DNA of 64,000 nt from assembly GCA_016771945.1 (NCBI GenBank), contig QZLF01000003.1, forward strand, positions 62,001-126,000. Reading direction: 5' to 3'. Numbering within the stretch: position 1 is the stretch's first letter; each line of letters opens with the position of its first letter. A model generated the notes under the pieces. It saw only the letters and a program-made list of their open reading frames with translations, searched no databases and was not told the origin of the DNA. Made by a program: the position numbers and the translations under genes. Below, in pieces: positions 15,685 to 24,698 of the stretch. This DNA is from Candidatus Leucobacter sulfamidivorax. Lineage in GTDB: Bacteria; Actinomycetota; Actinomycetes; Actinomycetales; Microbacteriaceae.

Positions 15685-18099
15685 CTATTCTACTTCAGTG
15701 GGTTTGAATGGTTCCGGGGCCTGGTCAGACGCTTTGGGGCGGAAGCCCTCCTTGCGCATGACGCGTGTTCGGCGAGTGTACATTCGATCAAGCAGTGGAA
15801 CTCTTGCATCGTGGAAGTCGTGCACCACCGCTGCATCTCCTGAAGCACCGACACCACGAGTGATCCGTCCGAGCTGCTGCACCACTTTCCCTTTGAACGA
15901 GATCGGCACCGCGAGAAACAGCGTATCGAGCGTCGGAAGATCGAGCCCTTCGCCTGCGACCTTGTCGATCGCAACCAGAACAAAGGGTTCCTGGGCCGAA
16001 ACGAGTTCGGACAGTTTTCCGCGAATACCGCGTCGTTCGACTGGTGTAAGCCTGCCGTGCAGCGACAGCACCGGCGCATGAGACCGTTGTCCGAGCTCCC
16101 CCGCAAGAACCTCGAGATGGTCGAGTCGGTTCGTGAGCACCAGACAGCAACGTTGTTGCTCAACAGCTTCGAGGACCTGATCCACAACCAATCTGTTGCG
16201 TGCTTCGTCGTGCGCCAACTCAGTGTAGATGGCCTGGATCGAGGGACCGTCCGTTCCAGGCTCTTCAGTGGTGAACTTGGTCTCATGCACACGCAATACC
16301 CGATCAGCGCTGCTCTCCGTCGACATCGTGTGGCGGATCGGGCCGCACTGCATGGTGATGAGCCCGTCCATTTGATCAGAGCGGTAGGGCGTAGCAGTCA
16401 TACCGAACCATCGCACCGTGTTCGCTTGCCGCAGCGCGGCTTCGACCGCAGGTGCCGCGATCGCATGGCACTCATCGATGATTACCTGACCGTACTCGTT
16501 CAGGATCGCGGGATCACCGTTTCGATGAGCGAGTGTCTGCATCATTATCAGGTCGACCACGCCCTTACGTTTGCGTCTCCCTGCTCCCAGCTGACCGATC
16601 TGCTTCTCTTCGATGGAAAGGAACTGCGCCAGGCGTTCACGCCACTGCACCAGTAGCTCGGCACGATTGACAAGGATCGCGGTCGGCGTTGACCGTTCTG
16701 CGATCAGTGCGCAAGCGATAACAGTCTTGCCCGCGCCGGGTGGAGCCACCAATACCCCGGTGTCGTGCTTCTTGACTGCTTCGAGGCACTCGAGCTGTTC
16801 GGGTCGAAGCTCGCCGTGAAAGTCCAATCCGATAGGCGGGATCTTCCTCCCACGAGACTTCGAGAGTTTGGCGGTGAAGCCCGCATCTTCGATCCGCTGC
16901 ATTGCCTCGTCGAGCAAGCCGCGCGGGATTCGAAGCTCATCGTCATCATGCTCGAAGCACGTCACGTACCGGGGTGTCCCGTAGGTACTCAAACGCTGAG
17001 CCTGCTTTCGGAAGAACTCAGGGTTCGCGACCGATGCCAGATGCTTCAACTCTGTGATGAGATTACCCGGTAGCTGACTCGTAGCGACATGAATGGTCGA
17101 GTCGAGGCGCAATTCAACCTTTTGCCCCTTACGGTCTTTAGCACCTGCGCGCAGCGCCGATCTCCCCGGACGCGGCGACAGATTTTCTGCAGGACCAACG
17201 CGCACACGTTCAGCAGACCTTGCAAGCTCCGCCACCTGTTCCTGCTTTGCCAAGACAACTGCCGAAAGCGCAGCGAACTGATCCGGCAATGGCTCCCAGC
17301 TTTCGTGGTCAGCAAACACCGCCGTACCTCTACGTCTGCAGTCTCCCTGCAAAGGAAGAGCGATCAGATTGCCGAGCCGAGCTCTGGCCGTCGATTGCTG
17401 CGGCAACGTGTCTTGAGCAGGAAAGAACCTGTCGTAACTCTCGAAACTCATGTCAGGCGAATTTTCCATCGCTCGCTTCAGTAGTTCCATACCCGCTGCT
17501 CGAGCCGTGGAAGCTGGGATCGAGGCCTCGAAGAACATCCAAATATGCGCGCCCTCGCCAGAGCGGGATATCTCGGCAAGCGCACCAATGCCCGCCTCTC
17601 GACAGGCAAGCGCATAGGCCGTGGCGTCGCGCTTCCATTCAGCATCATCAAAATCACACACAAGAATGCGGCACTGGTCGCCACTGAGCATCGGGTAGAT
17701 ACCAGCATGGAACTCCCGCGATGGATCAATCTGCGTCTGAGCACCCCGAAGATGAGCTTCGACCACCCGTTCGTTGAATGGGAGGTAGTCAGCTTCGGTC
17801 ACGGCATCCGTGTAGAAGCCTCCGCGAACAGCCGGACTCCACCCGCTCTTGCCGGTTCGTGCGCTCACCCAACGAGTCGCGTAGACATCGCTCCGTCCCT
17901 GAAATCTCTCCATGAAGAGAGCGACTTTCTCTGAACTAGAGGACTGCGCTGAAACGGCAGGCGCAGTTGTCAGAGAGACTTTCTCTTCACCCGACGAACC
18001 CTGATGCGCCGGCCGAGTGTCTAACGTCTTGAGTTCACGTCTCGCTGCGGCAAGCTGCGACTCCAGCTCTGCGATCCGCGCGACCACCTGCTCACGCAT
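15685..18099 (-). CDS. archaeo-eukaryotic primase / SF2 helicase fusion (TOTE-like)
   Basis: An 804-residue protein from the ATG at 18099. The frame runs 63 codons further upstream, but that stretch does not look like natural protein. Residues 1-30 form a coiled coil (IAELESQLAAARRELKTL). A primase-type domain follows, with CDFDD (D149, D151, D152) as the metal-binding acids and a later histidine in GAHIWMFF (H185). The C-terminal half is an SF2 helicase with Walker A PPGAGKT at 453-459, DECH at 542-545, GMTATP near 566 and QLGRITRG near 755. Proteins of this layout appear in TOTE-type conflict systems and in mobile elements, where they may prime or unwind element DNA or act against invaders. 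As the largest gene of the small island it may support its replication or a defence function; the sequence does not decide which. Classification from motifs is good, role unproven. Confidence 0.8.
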   Translation of the reverse strand: MREQVVARIAELESQLAAARRELKTLDTRPAHQGSSGEEKVSLTTAPAVSAQSSSSEKVALFMERFQGRSDVYATRWVSARTGKSGWSPAVRGGFYTDAVTEADYLPFNERVVEAHLRGAQTQIDPSREFHAGIYPMLSGDQCRILVCDFDDAEWKRDATAYALACREAGIGALAEISRSGEGAHIWMFFEASIPASTARAAGMELLKRAMENSPDMSFESYDRFFPAQDTLPQQSTARARLGNLIALPLQGDCRRRGTAVFADHESWEPLPDQFAALSAVVLAKQEQVAELARSAERVRVGPAENLSPRPGRSALRAGAKDRKGQKVELRLDSTIHVATSQLPGNLITELKHLASVANPEFFRKQAQRLSTYGTPRYVTCFEHDDDELRIPRGLLDEAMQRIEDAGFTAKLSKSRGRKIPPIGLDFHGELRPEQLECLEAVKKHDTGVLVAPPGAGKTVIACALIAERSTPTAILVNRAELLVQWRERLAQFLSIEEKQIGQLGAGRRKRKGVVDLIMMQTLAHRNGDPAILNEYGQVIIDECHAIAAPAVEAALRQANTVRWFGMTATPYRSDQMDGLITMQCGPIRHTMSTESSADRVLRVHETKFTTEEPGTDGPSIQAIYTELAHDEARNRLVVDQVLEAVEQQRCCLVLTNRLDHLEVLAGELGQRSHAPVLSLHGRLTPVERRGIRGKLSELVSAQEPFVLVAIDKVAGEGLDLPTLDTLFLAVPISFKGKVVQQLGRITRGVGASGDAAVVHDFHDARVPLLDRMYTRRTRVMRKEGFRPKASDQAPEPFKPTEVE

Positions 18100-18360
18100 C
18101 GCATAGCCCCCCACAGACCTCAGGTTACCCTGACACTCTGACACCAGTACGCACCCCATGCCAACCAGAATCGAAAGGTCAGCATTGCCTTGCCTGAGAG
18201 CATCTGGCATCAACTGCAGCTCCCCCGCGGCTCCAGAAATTGGCCCAAGGTAGCCGAGGGCTCGGGTTGTGAGCGCCAGCAGGGCCATGACTTCGACTCG
18301 CTGCGCTCACGCAATCGGCGACGGAACCAGCAGCGCGGCACGCAGAACCACCGCCTGACC

Positions 18361-18408
18361 TAAAAAAAAATAAGAGAACCCCCGCAAGTAGAAGCCTTGC
18401 GAGGGTTC
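18361..18408 (-). terminator. Rho-independent terminator after tRNA-Phe
   Basis: An inverted repeat (GAACCC..GCAAG / CTTGC..GGGTTC, 18376-18408) is followed on the minus strand by a run of nine T. It lies about 25 bases past the 3' end of tRNA-Phe and should end the tRNA-Glu-Asp-Phe transcript. It lies inside the island side of the attachment site, so the island may supply it. Confidence 0.85.
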
Positions 18409-18427
18409 AGTAGCGGTGTAATAGCCG

Positions 18428-18474
18428 CTACGTGGCTCCGACCGGCATCGATCCGGTGACCTTTCGATTTTCAG
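18428..18474 (+). repeat. attachment-site repeat within tRNA-Phe (proximal copy)
   Basis: The 47-bp twin of 14680-14726. It covers the 3' half of tRNA-Phe and five bases beyond. Because the tRNA gene is intact at this end, this is the side where integration rebuilt the gene. Confidence 0.92.
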
Positions 18475-18505
18475 TCGAACGCTCTACCAACTGAGCTACA
18501 GAGCC
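18433..18505 (-). tRNA. tRNA-Phe (GAA)
   Basis: A 73-nt cloverleaf. The acceptor stem GGCTCTG/CGGAGCC has discriminator A, the D-loop region is AGCTCAGTTGGTAGAGC, the anticodon loop is CTGAAAA (anticodon GAA) and the T-arm region is CCGGATCGATGCCGG. CCA is not encoded. Its 3' half is the integration target of the flanking island. Confidence 0.96.
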
Positions 18506-18539
18506 AGGCAACCGGTGCGAACACGAACCGACCGCCGGA

Positions 18540-18574
18540 GATGAAGAAACCCTTCCGAGGAAGGGTTCTTCATC
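18540..18574 (-). terminator. hairpin between tRNA-Asp and tRNA-Phe
   Basis: Arms GATGAAGA(A)ACCCTTCC and GGAAGGGTTCTTCATC form a strong stem, with one unpaired base, directly after tRNA-Asp. There is no T-run, so it may be a processing or partial termination signal. Confidence 0.55.
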
Positions 18575-18577
18575 TGG

Positions 18578-18651
18578 CGACCCTGACGGGACTTGAACCC
18601 GCGACCTCCGCCGTGACAGGGCGGCGCGCTAACCAACTGCGCCACAGGGCC
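18578..18651 (-). tRNA. tRNA-Asp (GTC)
   Basis: A 74-nt tRNA with acceptor stem GGCCCTG/CAGGGTC, discriminator G, anticodon GTC in CCTGTCACGG and T-arm GCGGGTTCAAGTCCCG. It is the middle gene of the Glu-Asp-Phe operon. Confidence 0.96.
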
Positions 18652-18673
18652 ATGTTCTATTCAATTGTCGTAG

Positions 18674-18746
18674 TGACCCCAACGGGATTCGAACCCGTGC
18701 TGCCGCCGTGAAAGGGCGGTGTCCTAGGCCGCTAAACGATGGGGCC
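18674..18746 (-). tRNA. tRNA-Glu (TTC)
   Basis: A 73-nt tRNA with acceptor stem GGCCCCA/TGGGGTC, discriminator A, anticodon TTC in CCTTTCACGG and T-arm ACGGGTTCGAATCCCGT. It is first in the Glu-Asp-Phe operon, whose order is common in Actinobacteria. Confidence 0.96.
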
Positions 18747-18898
18747 TGAAGTGCTTTCGCGCCTCGGGCTACCGAGATGCAAGCTTACGATGATTCGAGG
18801 GTGCAGTGCAAATCGGAGCGGTGATCCGCTGTTCCGGCGTGTCGACGGCGATCTCGAAGCCCTCGGAAGCGCGCCCGAACGGCCGCTCGAAGGCCGAT

Positions 18899-19183
18899 TC
18901 AGCCCGTGATCGCCCGCTGCAGCCGGCTCAGCGAGATGCCTTCGTGCAGCATGACGCCCTGGTCGGTGCGCTGCTCGAAGGTGAAGCCGAGCTTGCCCTG
19001 GCGCAGCAGACCGATGAGGTACGGCTCCCGAGGGTTCCAGAGGATCCAGGTGGGCTGCCCGTGGGTGTTGTTGCCCAGGAAGGTGATCTCGATCTCGCGC
19101 GACCCGAGGCGCTGAACCGTCGGAACCATCGCCCGAGTCGAGAGCGTCAGTGCGCCTTCCGCCGACTGCTGCATCTCGTTCAT
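18899..19183 (-). CDS. conserved-looking small protein of unknown function
   Basis: A 94-residue soluble protein with no signal peptide or membrane segment. It has mixed beta-type sequence with aromatic turns (GQPTWILWNPREPYLIG) and a tail of basic residues. I do not recognise a family. Its frame shows the coding composition of the neighbouring chromosome and it has an ATG start at 19183. It stands alone between the tRNA operon and the aminopeptidase gene. Confidence 0.6.
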   Translation of the reverse strand: MNEMQQSAEGALTLSTRAMVPTVQRLGSREIEITFLGNNTHGQPTWILWNPREPYLIGLLRQGKLGFTFEQRTDQGVMLHEGISLSRLQRAITG

Positions 19184-19316
19184 AGATCGATCCTAACGAA
19201 CTCGCGGGCCCCTCGGCATCATCGGAAGACGACGCCCGCGGACAGAGTACCGTGCGCACCGCATCCACGGCCGGGACTTCGCCGGGACTCGGCCGGAACC
19301 CGGCCGGAAGAGGCGC

Positions 19317-20592
19317 TCAACTCCCCGAGAAGAACGCCGCGACGACGCGCGCGAGCCCGTGCAGATCGCCGACGTGCGCGAGCTCGCGAGCCGAGTGCAT
19401 CGACAGCAGCGGCACGCCGACATCGACGGTGCGGATCCCGAGGCGGGTCGCGGTCAGCGGGCCGATGGTGGACCCGCAGGGCATGGCGTTGTTCGAGACG
19501 AACACCTGCGACGACACCCCGGCGGATTCGCAGCACCGCGCCCACAGCGCCTCGCCGTGCGCGTCGCTGGCGTAGCGCTGGTTCGCGTTCACCTTGAGCA
19601 TCGGGCGCCCGCCGGGGCACATGCGGATCGTGCCGCTCCGGGTAGTTGGGATGCACGGCGTGCCCCGCATCGGCGGAGAGGCACCACGACGCGCTCATGG
19701 CGCGCGCCGCCTCGTCGGCGCTCGCCCCGAACCCCTCGCGCAGCCGCCCCAGTACCTCGGCGAGGAAGGGTCCGCTCGCGCCCGAGCGGGAGGCGGATCC
19801 GAGCTCCTCGTGGTCGAAGGCGGCGAGCACGGCGACGGTGCCCGGCGCGGGCTCCGTCTCGAGCAGCGCGACGAGGCCGGCGAACACCGAGCTCAGGTTG
19901 TCGAGTCGCGGCGAGGCGAGGAGCTCGCCCGAAACGCCGATGCGCGCGGGAGCCTGCGTGTCGAAGAGCCTCAGGTCCGAGCCGGCCACATCCCCGGGAA
20001 CGAGCCCTGCGGCCTCCGCGAGCAGCCCGAGCACTGAGACGCCCTCGCCGATGCCGAGCACGGGCTGGGTGTGCCGCTGCCGGTCGAGCTTCAGCCCCTC
20101 GTTCACCTCTCGATCGAGGTGGATCGCGAGCTGCGGGATGCGTGCGACGGCCCCGGTGCGCACCAGGCGCTCGAGGCCCGAACGATCGACGACGCGACCG
20201 GCGATGCCCAGGTCGCGGTCGAGCCACGAGTTCAGCAGCGGCCCGCCGTAGATCTCGACCCCGGCCTGCGCCCAGCCCTCAGCCGTGAAGTCGGGCTGCG
20301 GCTTCAGCACGAAGCCCGGCGAGTCGGTGTGCGCGCCGAGCACCCGCACGGGGCTCGCGGCGTCGACGCCGTCGCCTGCGCGCCACGCGATCACGGCGCC
20401 GTCCCGCACGACGAGACCGCGCGATCCGCCGGTGAGCGGCGGCCAGGCCGCGACCTCATCGCACGGCGCGAAGCCGTTCGCCTCGAGCGCCTCGGCGACC
20501 GCGCGGGCGGCATGGTACGAGGTGGGCGAGGCAGAGACGAGATCCGCGAAATCGGCGATGTACGAGTCACGGTCGGTGAGCAGCTGCGGCAT
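19317..20592 (-). pseudogene. apeB: M18-family aminopeptidase with one frameshift
   Basis: A cytosolic zinc aminopeptidase of the M18 (aspartyl aminopeptidase) family. The first frame, from the ATG at 20592 (MPQLLTDRDSYIADFADL), contains GAHTDSPGF, FDHEELGS and [13 protein letters not shown], regions carrying metal ligands in this family. Near 19624 the homology jumps by one base into a second frame that continues [20 protein letters not shown], passes [16 protein letters not shown] and ends FFSGS at 19317. Removing one base, or adding two, within the CCGCATG around 19624 would restore a full-length M18 enzyme of about 425 residues. Either the gene is recently inactivated or the assembly has an indel. 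It lies 47 bases downstream of otsAB on the same strand. Confidence 0.85.
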
Positions 20593-20639
20593 GCCTCCAT
20601 CCAAGCAGAAAGCGGGAGCGGATCGGGGCGGCCCGGGTC

Positions 20640-22955
20640 TCACTCGCTCGCGATGACGACCCCGCAGCGCAGCTCGGCGAGGCGCGCGAGCATCACGGCG
20701 ACCGACTCGGGCCCGTCGACGCGATACTCGGCGACCGACTCCCCCGAGCCCACGTGTACCCCGACGTCGTCGGGCCCGAGCGCCCGCAGCGCGTCCTCGT
20801 CGGTGATGTCGTCGCCGATGAAGAGCACCGGCCCGGCCGGGATCATCTCGCGGATGCGTCGCAGCGCCTCCCCCTTGTCGCTGCGGCGCACGCTGAACTC
20901 GCGCACGCGCTTGCCGTCGCGCAGCCACACCCCGGGCTCGTTGCGCACCGCATCCGCGAGCTCGTCGAGCAGCCGATCGCCGGCCTCCTTGGAGGCCGCG
21001 CCGCGGGTGTGCACCGCGAAGCCGAAGGGCTTGCGCTCGATCCACGCCCCCTCGACACCGGCCACCCGCGGGCCGACGGCTCCGAGCAGCTGCTCGAGCC
21101 GAGCCTCTTCGTCGGCGGTGCGCTCCGCACCGCTCTCGGTCGGGATCCCGCTGATCTCGCTGCCGTGCGAGCCGGCGACCATGCGGCCGTCGAGGCGCAG
21201 GCCCGTCGCGGCGAGGCTCTCGAGCGAGCGACCCGAGAGCACCGCGATCCGCACCCCTGGGGCCTCCTGCAGCACCTCGAGCGCCTGCTCGGCGCGCGGC
21301 AGCACCCGGGCGTCGTCGGGATGCGGCACGATCGGCGCGAGGGTGCCGTCGAAATCGCAGGCGATGAGCAGCTCGGGCTCCGCCACGAGCCTGCGCAGCG
21401 CCGCGTCGAGGTTCTCGGGCAGGACCGGCACATGCGTCACATGCTCGGTCCGGCCGGGCGCCGCTCCGCCGCCCTCGGCGGCGACGGCACCGGTGCCGCT
21501 CATCGCCGCCATCGACTCGACCGCGCGCAGGAAGTTGTGACTCCACCGGGAGACGTCCTGCCGGAACACGATGCGGCGCATGGAGCGCATGCGCTGCGCC
21601 TGCTCGCGCTCGGGCATGTTCAGCGCATCGAGCAGACGGGCCTTGATGCCGTCGATGTCGTGCGGGTTCACGAGCACCGCACGGCGCAGCTCGTCGGCGG
21701 CGCCGGTGAACTCGCTGAGCAGCAGCGCCCCGCGCTCGTCGAAGCGGCAGGCGACGTACTCCTTCGCCACGAGGTTCATGCCGTCGCGCAGCGCGGTCAC
21801 CGCGAGCACGTCGGCGGCGACGTAGAGCGCCGCCATCTCCTCGCGCGGGAAGCCCCGGTGCAGGTAGACGACGGGCACATGCCCGATCGTGCCGTAGTCG
21901 CCGTTGATGCGGCTCACGGTGATCTCGATCTCGTCGCGCAGCAGGCGGTAGGCCTCGACCCGCTCGCGGCTCGGGCTCGCGACCTGCACGAGCGTGACGT
22001 CGCCGACCGCGACCTGCCCGTCGCGCAGCAGTTCGTCGAAGGCCTTGAGGCGATGGCGGATGCCCTTCGTGTAGTCGAGGCGATCCACCCCCAGGATGAC
22101 GCGGCGCGGATCGCCGAGCCCTTCCCGGATCTCCCGCGCCCGGCGCTGCACCGCCTCGCTGCGGGCGAGCTCGTCGAACTCGCGCGCGTCGATGGAGATG
22201 GGGAACTCCTGCGCGAGCACCCGCCGCTCGGGCGCGCCGTCGCGCGCGGGCAGCGAGATCAGGTTGCCGTGGGACGGTGCTCCGGTGAGGCGCCGCGCCG
22301 CGGAGCGGAAGTTCGCCGCGTCGGCGACGCGCTGGAAGCCGATCACGTCGGCGCCCAGCAGCCCCTCGAGAACCCGGGTGCGCCAGGGCAGCTGTCGGAA
22401 GAGCCCGAGCGAGGGGAACGGGATGTGCAGGAAGAACGCGATCACGAGGTCGGGCCTGAGCTCGCGCAGCATGGCCGGGACGAGCTGCAGCTGGTAGTCG
22501 TGCACCCAGACGGTGGCGCCGGGAGCCGCGACCTCCGCAGCGGCCTCGGCGAAGCGGCGGTTCACCTGCACGTAGCGGTCCCACCACTCGCGGTGGAAGC
22601 CGGGCGGCGAGATCACGTCGTGGTAGAGCGGCCACAGCGTGTCGTTCGAGAAGCCCTCGTAGTAGGCCTCGAGGTCCTCCTCGTCGAGCATCACCGGCTT
22701 CAGCAGCATGGGCCCGAGCTCGAAGGGCGCGATCTCCTCGCCCGCGCTGCCCGGCCAGCCGACCCAGACGCAACCGAGCTCGCTGACCACCGATTCCATC
22801 GCGGTGACGAGGCCGCCGGGCGATCGGCGCCAGCTCTCCACGCCGTCCTCGACGACCCGGTCGACCGGCAGCCGGTTCGACACCACCACGAGGTCGTGGG
22901 CGCGCGGGCCGTCGCTCGGGCTCGCGAGCGGATCCGCCTCGTCTGCGACGCGCAT
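20640..22955 (-). CDS. otsAB: bifunctional trehalose-6-phosphate synthase / trehalose-6-phosphatase
   Basis: A 771-residue fusion that should make trehalose from UDP-glucose and glucose-6-phosphate via trehalose-6-phosphate. The N-terminal GT20 synthase (about 20-490) shows VVSNRLPV, the acceptor-side HDYQL, LGVDRLDYTKGI and the sugar-nucleotide region RDGMNLVAKEYV. A linker of about 30 residues leads to a HAD-type phosphatase (about 525-765) with nucleophile DFDGT (D534, D536) and the acidic GDD at 714-716. Most bacteria encode OtsA and OtsB separately; fusion resembles the arrangement in plants and fungi and occurs in some Microbacteriaceae. The ATG at 22955 is preceded by AGGAGG. Trehalose serves as an osmoprotectant and stress protectant. 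Confidence 0.95.
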   Translation of the reverse strand: MRVADEADPLASPSDGPRAHDLVVVSNRLPVDRVVEDGVESWRRSPGGLVTAMESVVSELGCVWVGWPGSAGEEIAPFELGPMLLKPVMLDEEDLEAYYEGFSNDTLWPLYHDVISPPGFHREWWDRYVQVNRRFAEAAAEVAAPGATVWVHDYQLQLVPAMLRELRPDLVIAFFLHIPFPSLGLFRQLPWRTRVLEGLLGADVIGFQRVADAANFRSAARRLTGAPSHGNLISLPARDGAPERRVLAQEFPISIDAREFDELARSEAVQRRAREIREGLGDPRRVILGVDRLDYTKGIRHRLKAFDELLRDGQVAVGDVTLVQVASPSRERVEAYRLLRDEIEITVSRINGDYGTIGHVPVVYLHRGFPREEMAALYVAADVLAVTALRDGMNLVAKEYVACRFDERGALLLSEFTGAADELRRAVLVNPHDIDGIKARLLDALNMPEREQAQRMRSMRRIVFRQDVSRWSHNFLRAVESMAAMSGTGAVAAEGGGAAPGRTEHVTHVPVLPENLDAALRRLVAEPELLIACDFDGTLAPIVPHPDDARVLPRAEQALEVLQEAPGVRIAVLSGRSLESLAATGLRLDGRMVAGSHGSEISGIPTESGAERTADEEARLEQLLGAVGPRVAGVEGAWIERKPFGFAVHTRGAASKEAGDRLLDELADAVRNEPGVWLRDGKRVREFSVRRSDKGEALRRIREMIPAGPVLFIGDDITDEDALRALGPDDVGVHVGSGESVAEYRVDGPESVAVMLARLAELRCGVVIASE

Positions 22956-23017
22956 CTCACGCCTCCTTCGTCATCAGCGAATCGGGCTTTGGCACGAAGT
23001 CTACTCGGATGCGCCGC

Positions 23018-24643
23018 CTACTCGGACGCCTCCGGGCGCTCGAAGGCGGTGGCGAACTCGGCGAGCAGGCGCGCGCCGAAGCCGGTCGAGCCGGTGGATC
23101 GCCACAGGTCGTCGCGCTCGCTCTGCATGGTGCCCGCGATGTCGAGGTGCCCCCAGGGCAGCCCGTCGACGAACTCGTTCAGGAAGAGCGCGGCGAGGAT
23201 CGCGCCCGCGTACTGCCCGCCGATGTTCGAGAGGTCGGCCACGTCGCTCTTCAGCTGCTCGCGGTAGCGGTGGTCGAGCGGCATGCGCCAGATGTTCTCG
23301 TCGGTGGTGTCGGCCGCGGCCTGCAGCTGGGCCGCGACCGCGTCGTCGTTGGCGAGCATGGCGGCGGTGCGGGTGCCGAGAGCGGCCATCGCGGCACCGG
23401 TGAGCGTCGCGATGTCGACGATCGCGTCGGGCCGCCGCTCCTCCTCGGTCGCGAGGGTGAGCCCGTCGGCGAGCACGAGCCGCCCCTCGGCGTCGGTGTT
23501 CTTCACCTCGACGGTCGTGCCGCCGCGGATGGTGAGCACGTCGCCGAGCTTCGTCGCGCTGCCCGAGGGCATGTTGTCGGTGCACATGAGCCAGCCGGTG
23601 ACCGCGACGGAGGCGCCGAGCTCGCGCAGGGCGGTCATCGCCGAGAAGACCGCGGCGGCGCCCATCATGTCGAGCTTCATGGCCGCGTGCATCGCGTTCG
23701 AGGGCTTCAGGCTGATGCCGCCCGAGTCGTACATGATGCCCTTGCCGACGAGCGCGAGGTGCGGGGCGTCGTCGCCCGCGTCCGCGCCCGTGTCGGGATC
23801 GGGCACATAGCGGATCTTCACCATCCGCGGCTCCTCGGTGCTGCCGGCGTTCACGCCGAGCAGGCCGCCGCAGCCGAGCTCCATCAGCTGCGCCCGGTCG
23901 TACACCTCGGCCTCGAGCCCGAACTCGGGTGCGAGCTGCTCGATCACCTGCGCGAACTTCACCGCGCTCAGGTGCCGAGGCGGCGTGTTGCCGAGGTCGC
24001 GGGCGAGCCCGGCGGTCCGGGCCAGGATCGCGCCCCTCCGCACGCCCTCGCGCGCGTGCGCCTGCGCGCTGTCGGGCAGCACGAGCACGAGTCGGTCGAG
24101 CTCGACGGTCTTCGGGTCGCCCTTCAGCGCGTCGTAGGCGTAGCGGGCGAGGATCGCACCCTCGGTCGCAGCGAGGGCCGCATCATGCGCGGAGAGAGCC
24201 GACGGCTGCGCGGCCGCCTTCGCCTGCTCGGTCGTCGTCACGCCGAGGCACGCGGAGGCAGAGTCGACCGCGTCCTTCGAGACGACCTCGCTCAGGTCCA
24301 CGGCGATGCTCGCCGACTCGCGGGCGGCCCGGGTGAACGCGGCGACCGCGTCGCGCAGCTGAGCCGCCGTCTCGATGGCGGATCCGACGCCCACCAGCAC
24401 CCGCAGCTGCGGGCCGGGGACCACGAGTGTCTGGCCGCTCTTCCCGGTGAACCCCGCTGCGGCGAGCGCGTCGCGATCGAGCCCCTCGGGAGTCGCCGCG
24501 GGCAGCTCGCCCTCGGTCGTCACGAACAGGGCGGCGGCGCCCGCCTCTGCGAGCGCTGAGTCCCCCTCGGCGACGACGGCGATCGTGACGTTGCGCTGCA
24601 GGGAGGGGACGGGGTCGAAGGCGGGATCGATCACGACAGTCAT
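23018..24643 (-). CDS. pepA: leucyl aminopeptidase (M17 family)
   Basis: A 541-residue cytosolic zinc aminopeptidase that removes N-terminal residues, preferring leucine, from peptides. The family signature NTDAEGRL begins at N382, with the catalytic-metal region VGKGIMYDSGGISLKP upstream and KLDMMGAAAV between. The variable N-terminal domain (about 1-190) and catalytic C-terminal domain have the usual sizes. The ATG at 24643 begins MTVVIDPAFDP. It is upstream of otsAB on the same strand with a 62-base gap, so co-transcription is possible but not shown. Confidence 0.95.
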   Translation of the reverse strand: MTVVIDPAFDPVPSLQRNVTIAVVAEGDSALAEAGAAALFVTTEGELPAATPEGLDRDALAAAGFTGKSGQTLVVPGPQLRVLVGVGSAIETAAQLRDAVAAFTRAARESASIAVDLSEVVSKDAVDSASACLGVTTTEQAKAAAQPSALSAHDAALAATEGAILARYAYDALKGDPKTVELDRLVLVLPDSAQAHAREGVRRGAILARTAGLARDLGNTPPRHLSAVKFAQVIEQLAPEFGLEAEVYDRAQLMELGCGGLLGVNAGSTEEPRMVKIRYVPDPDTGADAGDDAPHLALVGKGIMYDSGGISLKPSNAMHAAMKLDMMGAAAVFSAMTALRELGASVAVTGWLMCTDNMPSGSATKLGDVLTIRGGTTVEVKNTDAEGRLVLADGLTLATEEERRPDAIVDIATLTGAAMAALGTRTAAMLANDDAVAAQLQAAADTTDENIWRMPLDHRYREQLKSDVADLSNIGGQYAGAILAALFLNEFVDGLPWGHLDIAGTMQSERDDLWRSTGSTGFGARLLAEFATAFERPEASE

Positions 24644-24698
24644 GGACCAAGCCTAGTCCGGCCGGCGGGACCGGTGAGGCCCGCGGACGGGCCGCACC

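Larger units (their letters stand above)
14680..18474. mobile_element. 3.7-kb genomic island flanked by tRNA-Phe attachment repeats
   Basis: A perfect 47-bp direct repeat at 14680-14726 and 18428-18474 brackets a Fic toxin-antitoxin pair and a primase-helicase gene. The right copy lies inside the intact tRNA-Phe gene and spans from the anticodon loop through the 3' end. This is the usual footprint of tyrosine-recombinase integration into a tRNA. No integrase is inside, so the island either needs one in trans or the left repeat is the junction between two tandem insertions, the larger carrying the relaxase and restriction genes. Confidence 0.8.

Noticed and set aside
18099..18288. N-terminal extension of the primase-helicase by 63 residues
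   Set aside because: The extension is not protein-like in composition and the ATG at 18099 begins the natural coiled coil.
19219..22773. 1184-codon frame on the minus strand overlapping otsAB and running into the M18 aminopeptidase
   Set aside because: It is mostly an off-frame shadow of otsAB with arginine/alanine-rich, unnatural sequence; only its end coincides with the true aminopeptidase frame.
20754..23267. 837-codon plus-strand frame opposite otsAB
   Set aside because: Antisense shadow typical of very GC-rich DNA, with no recognisable domain; otsAB is certain on the other strand.
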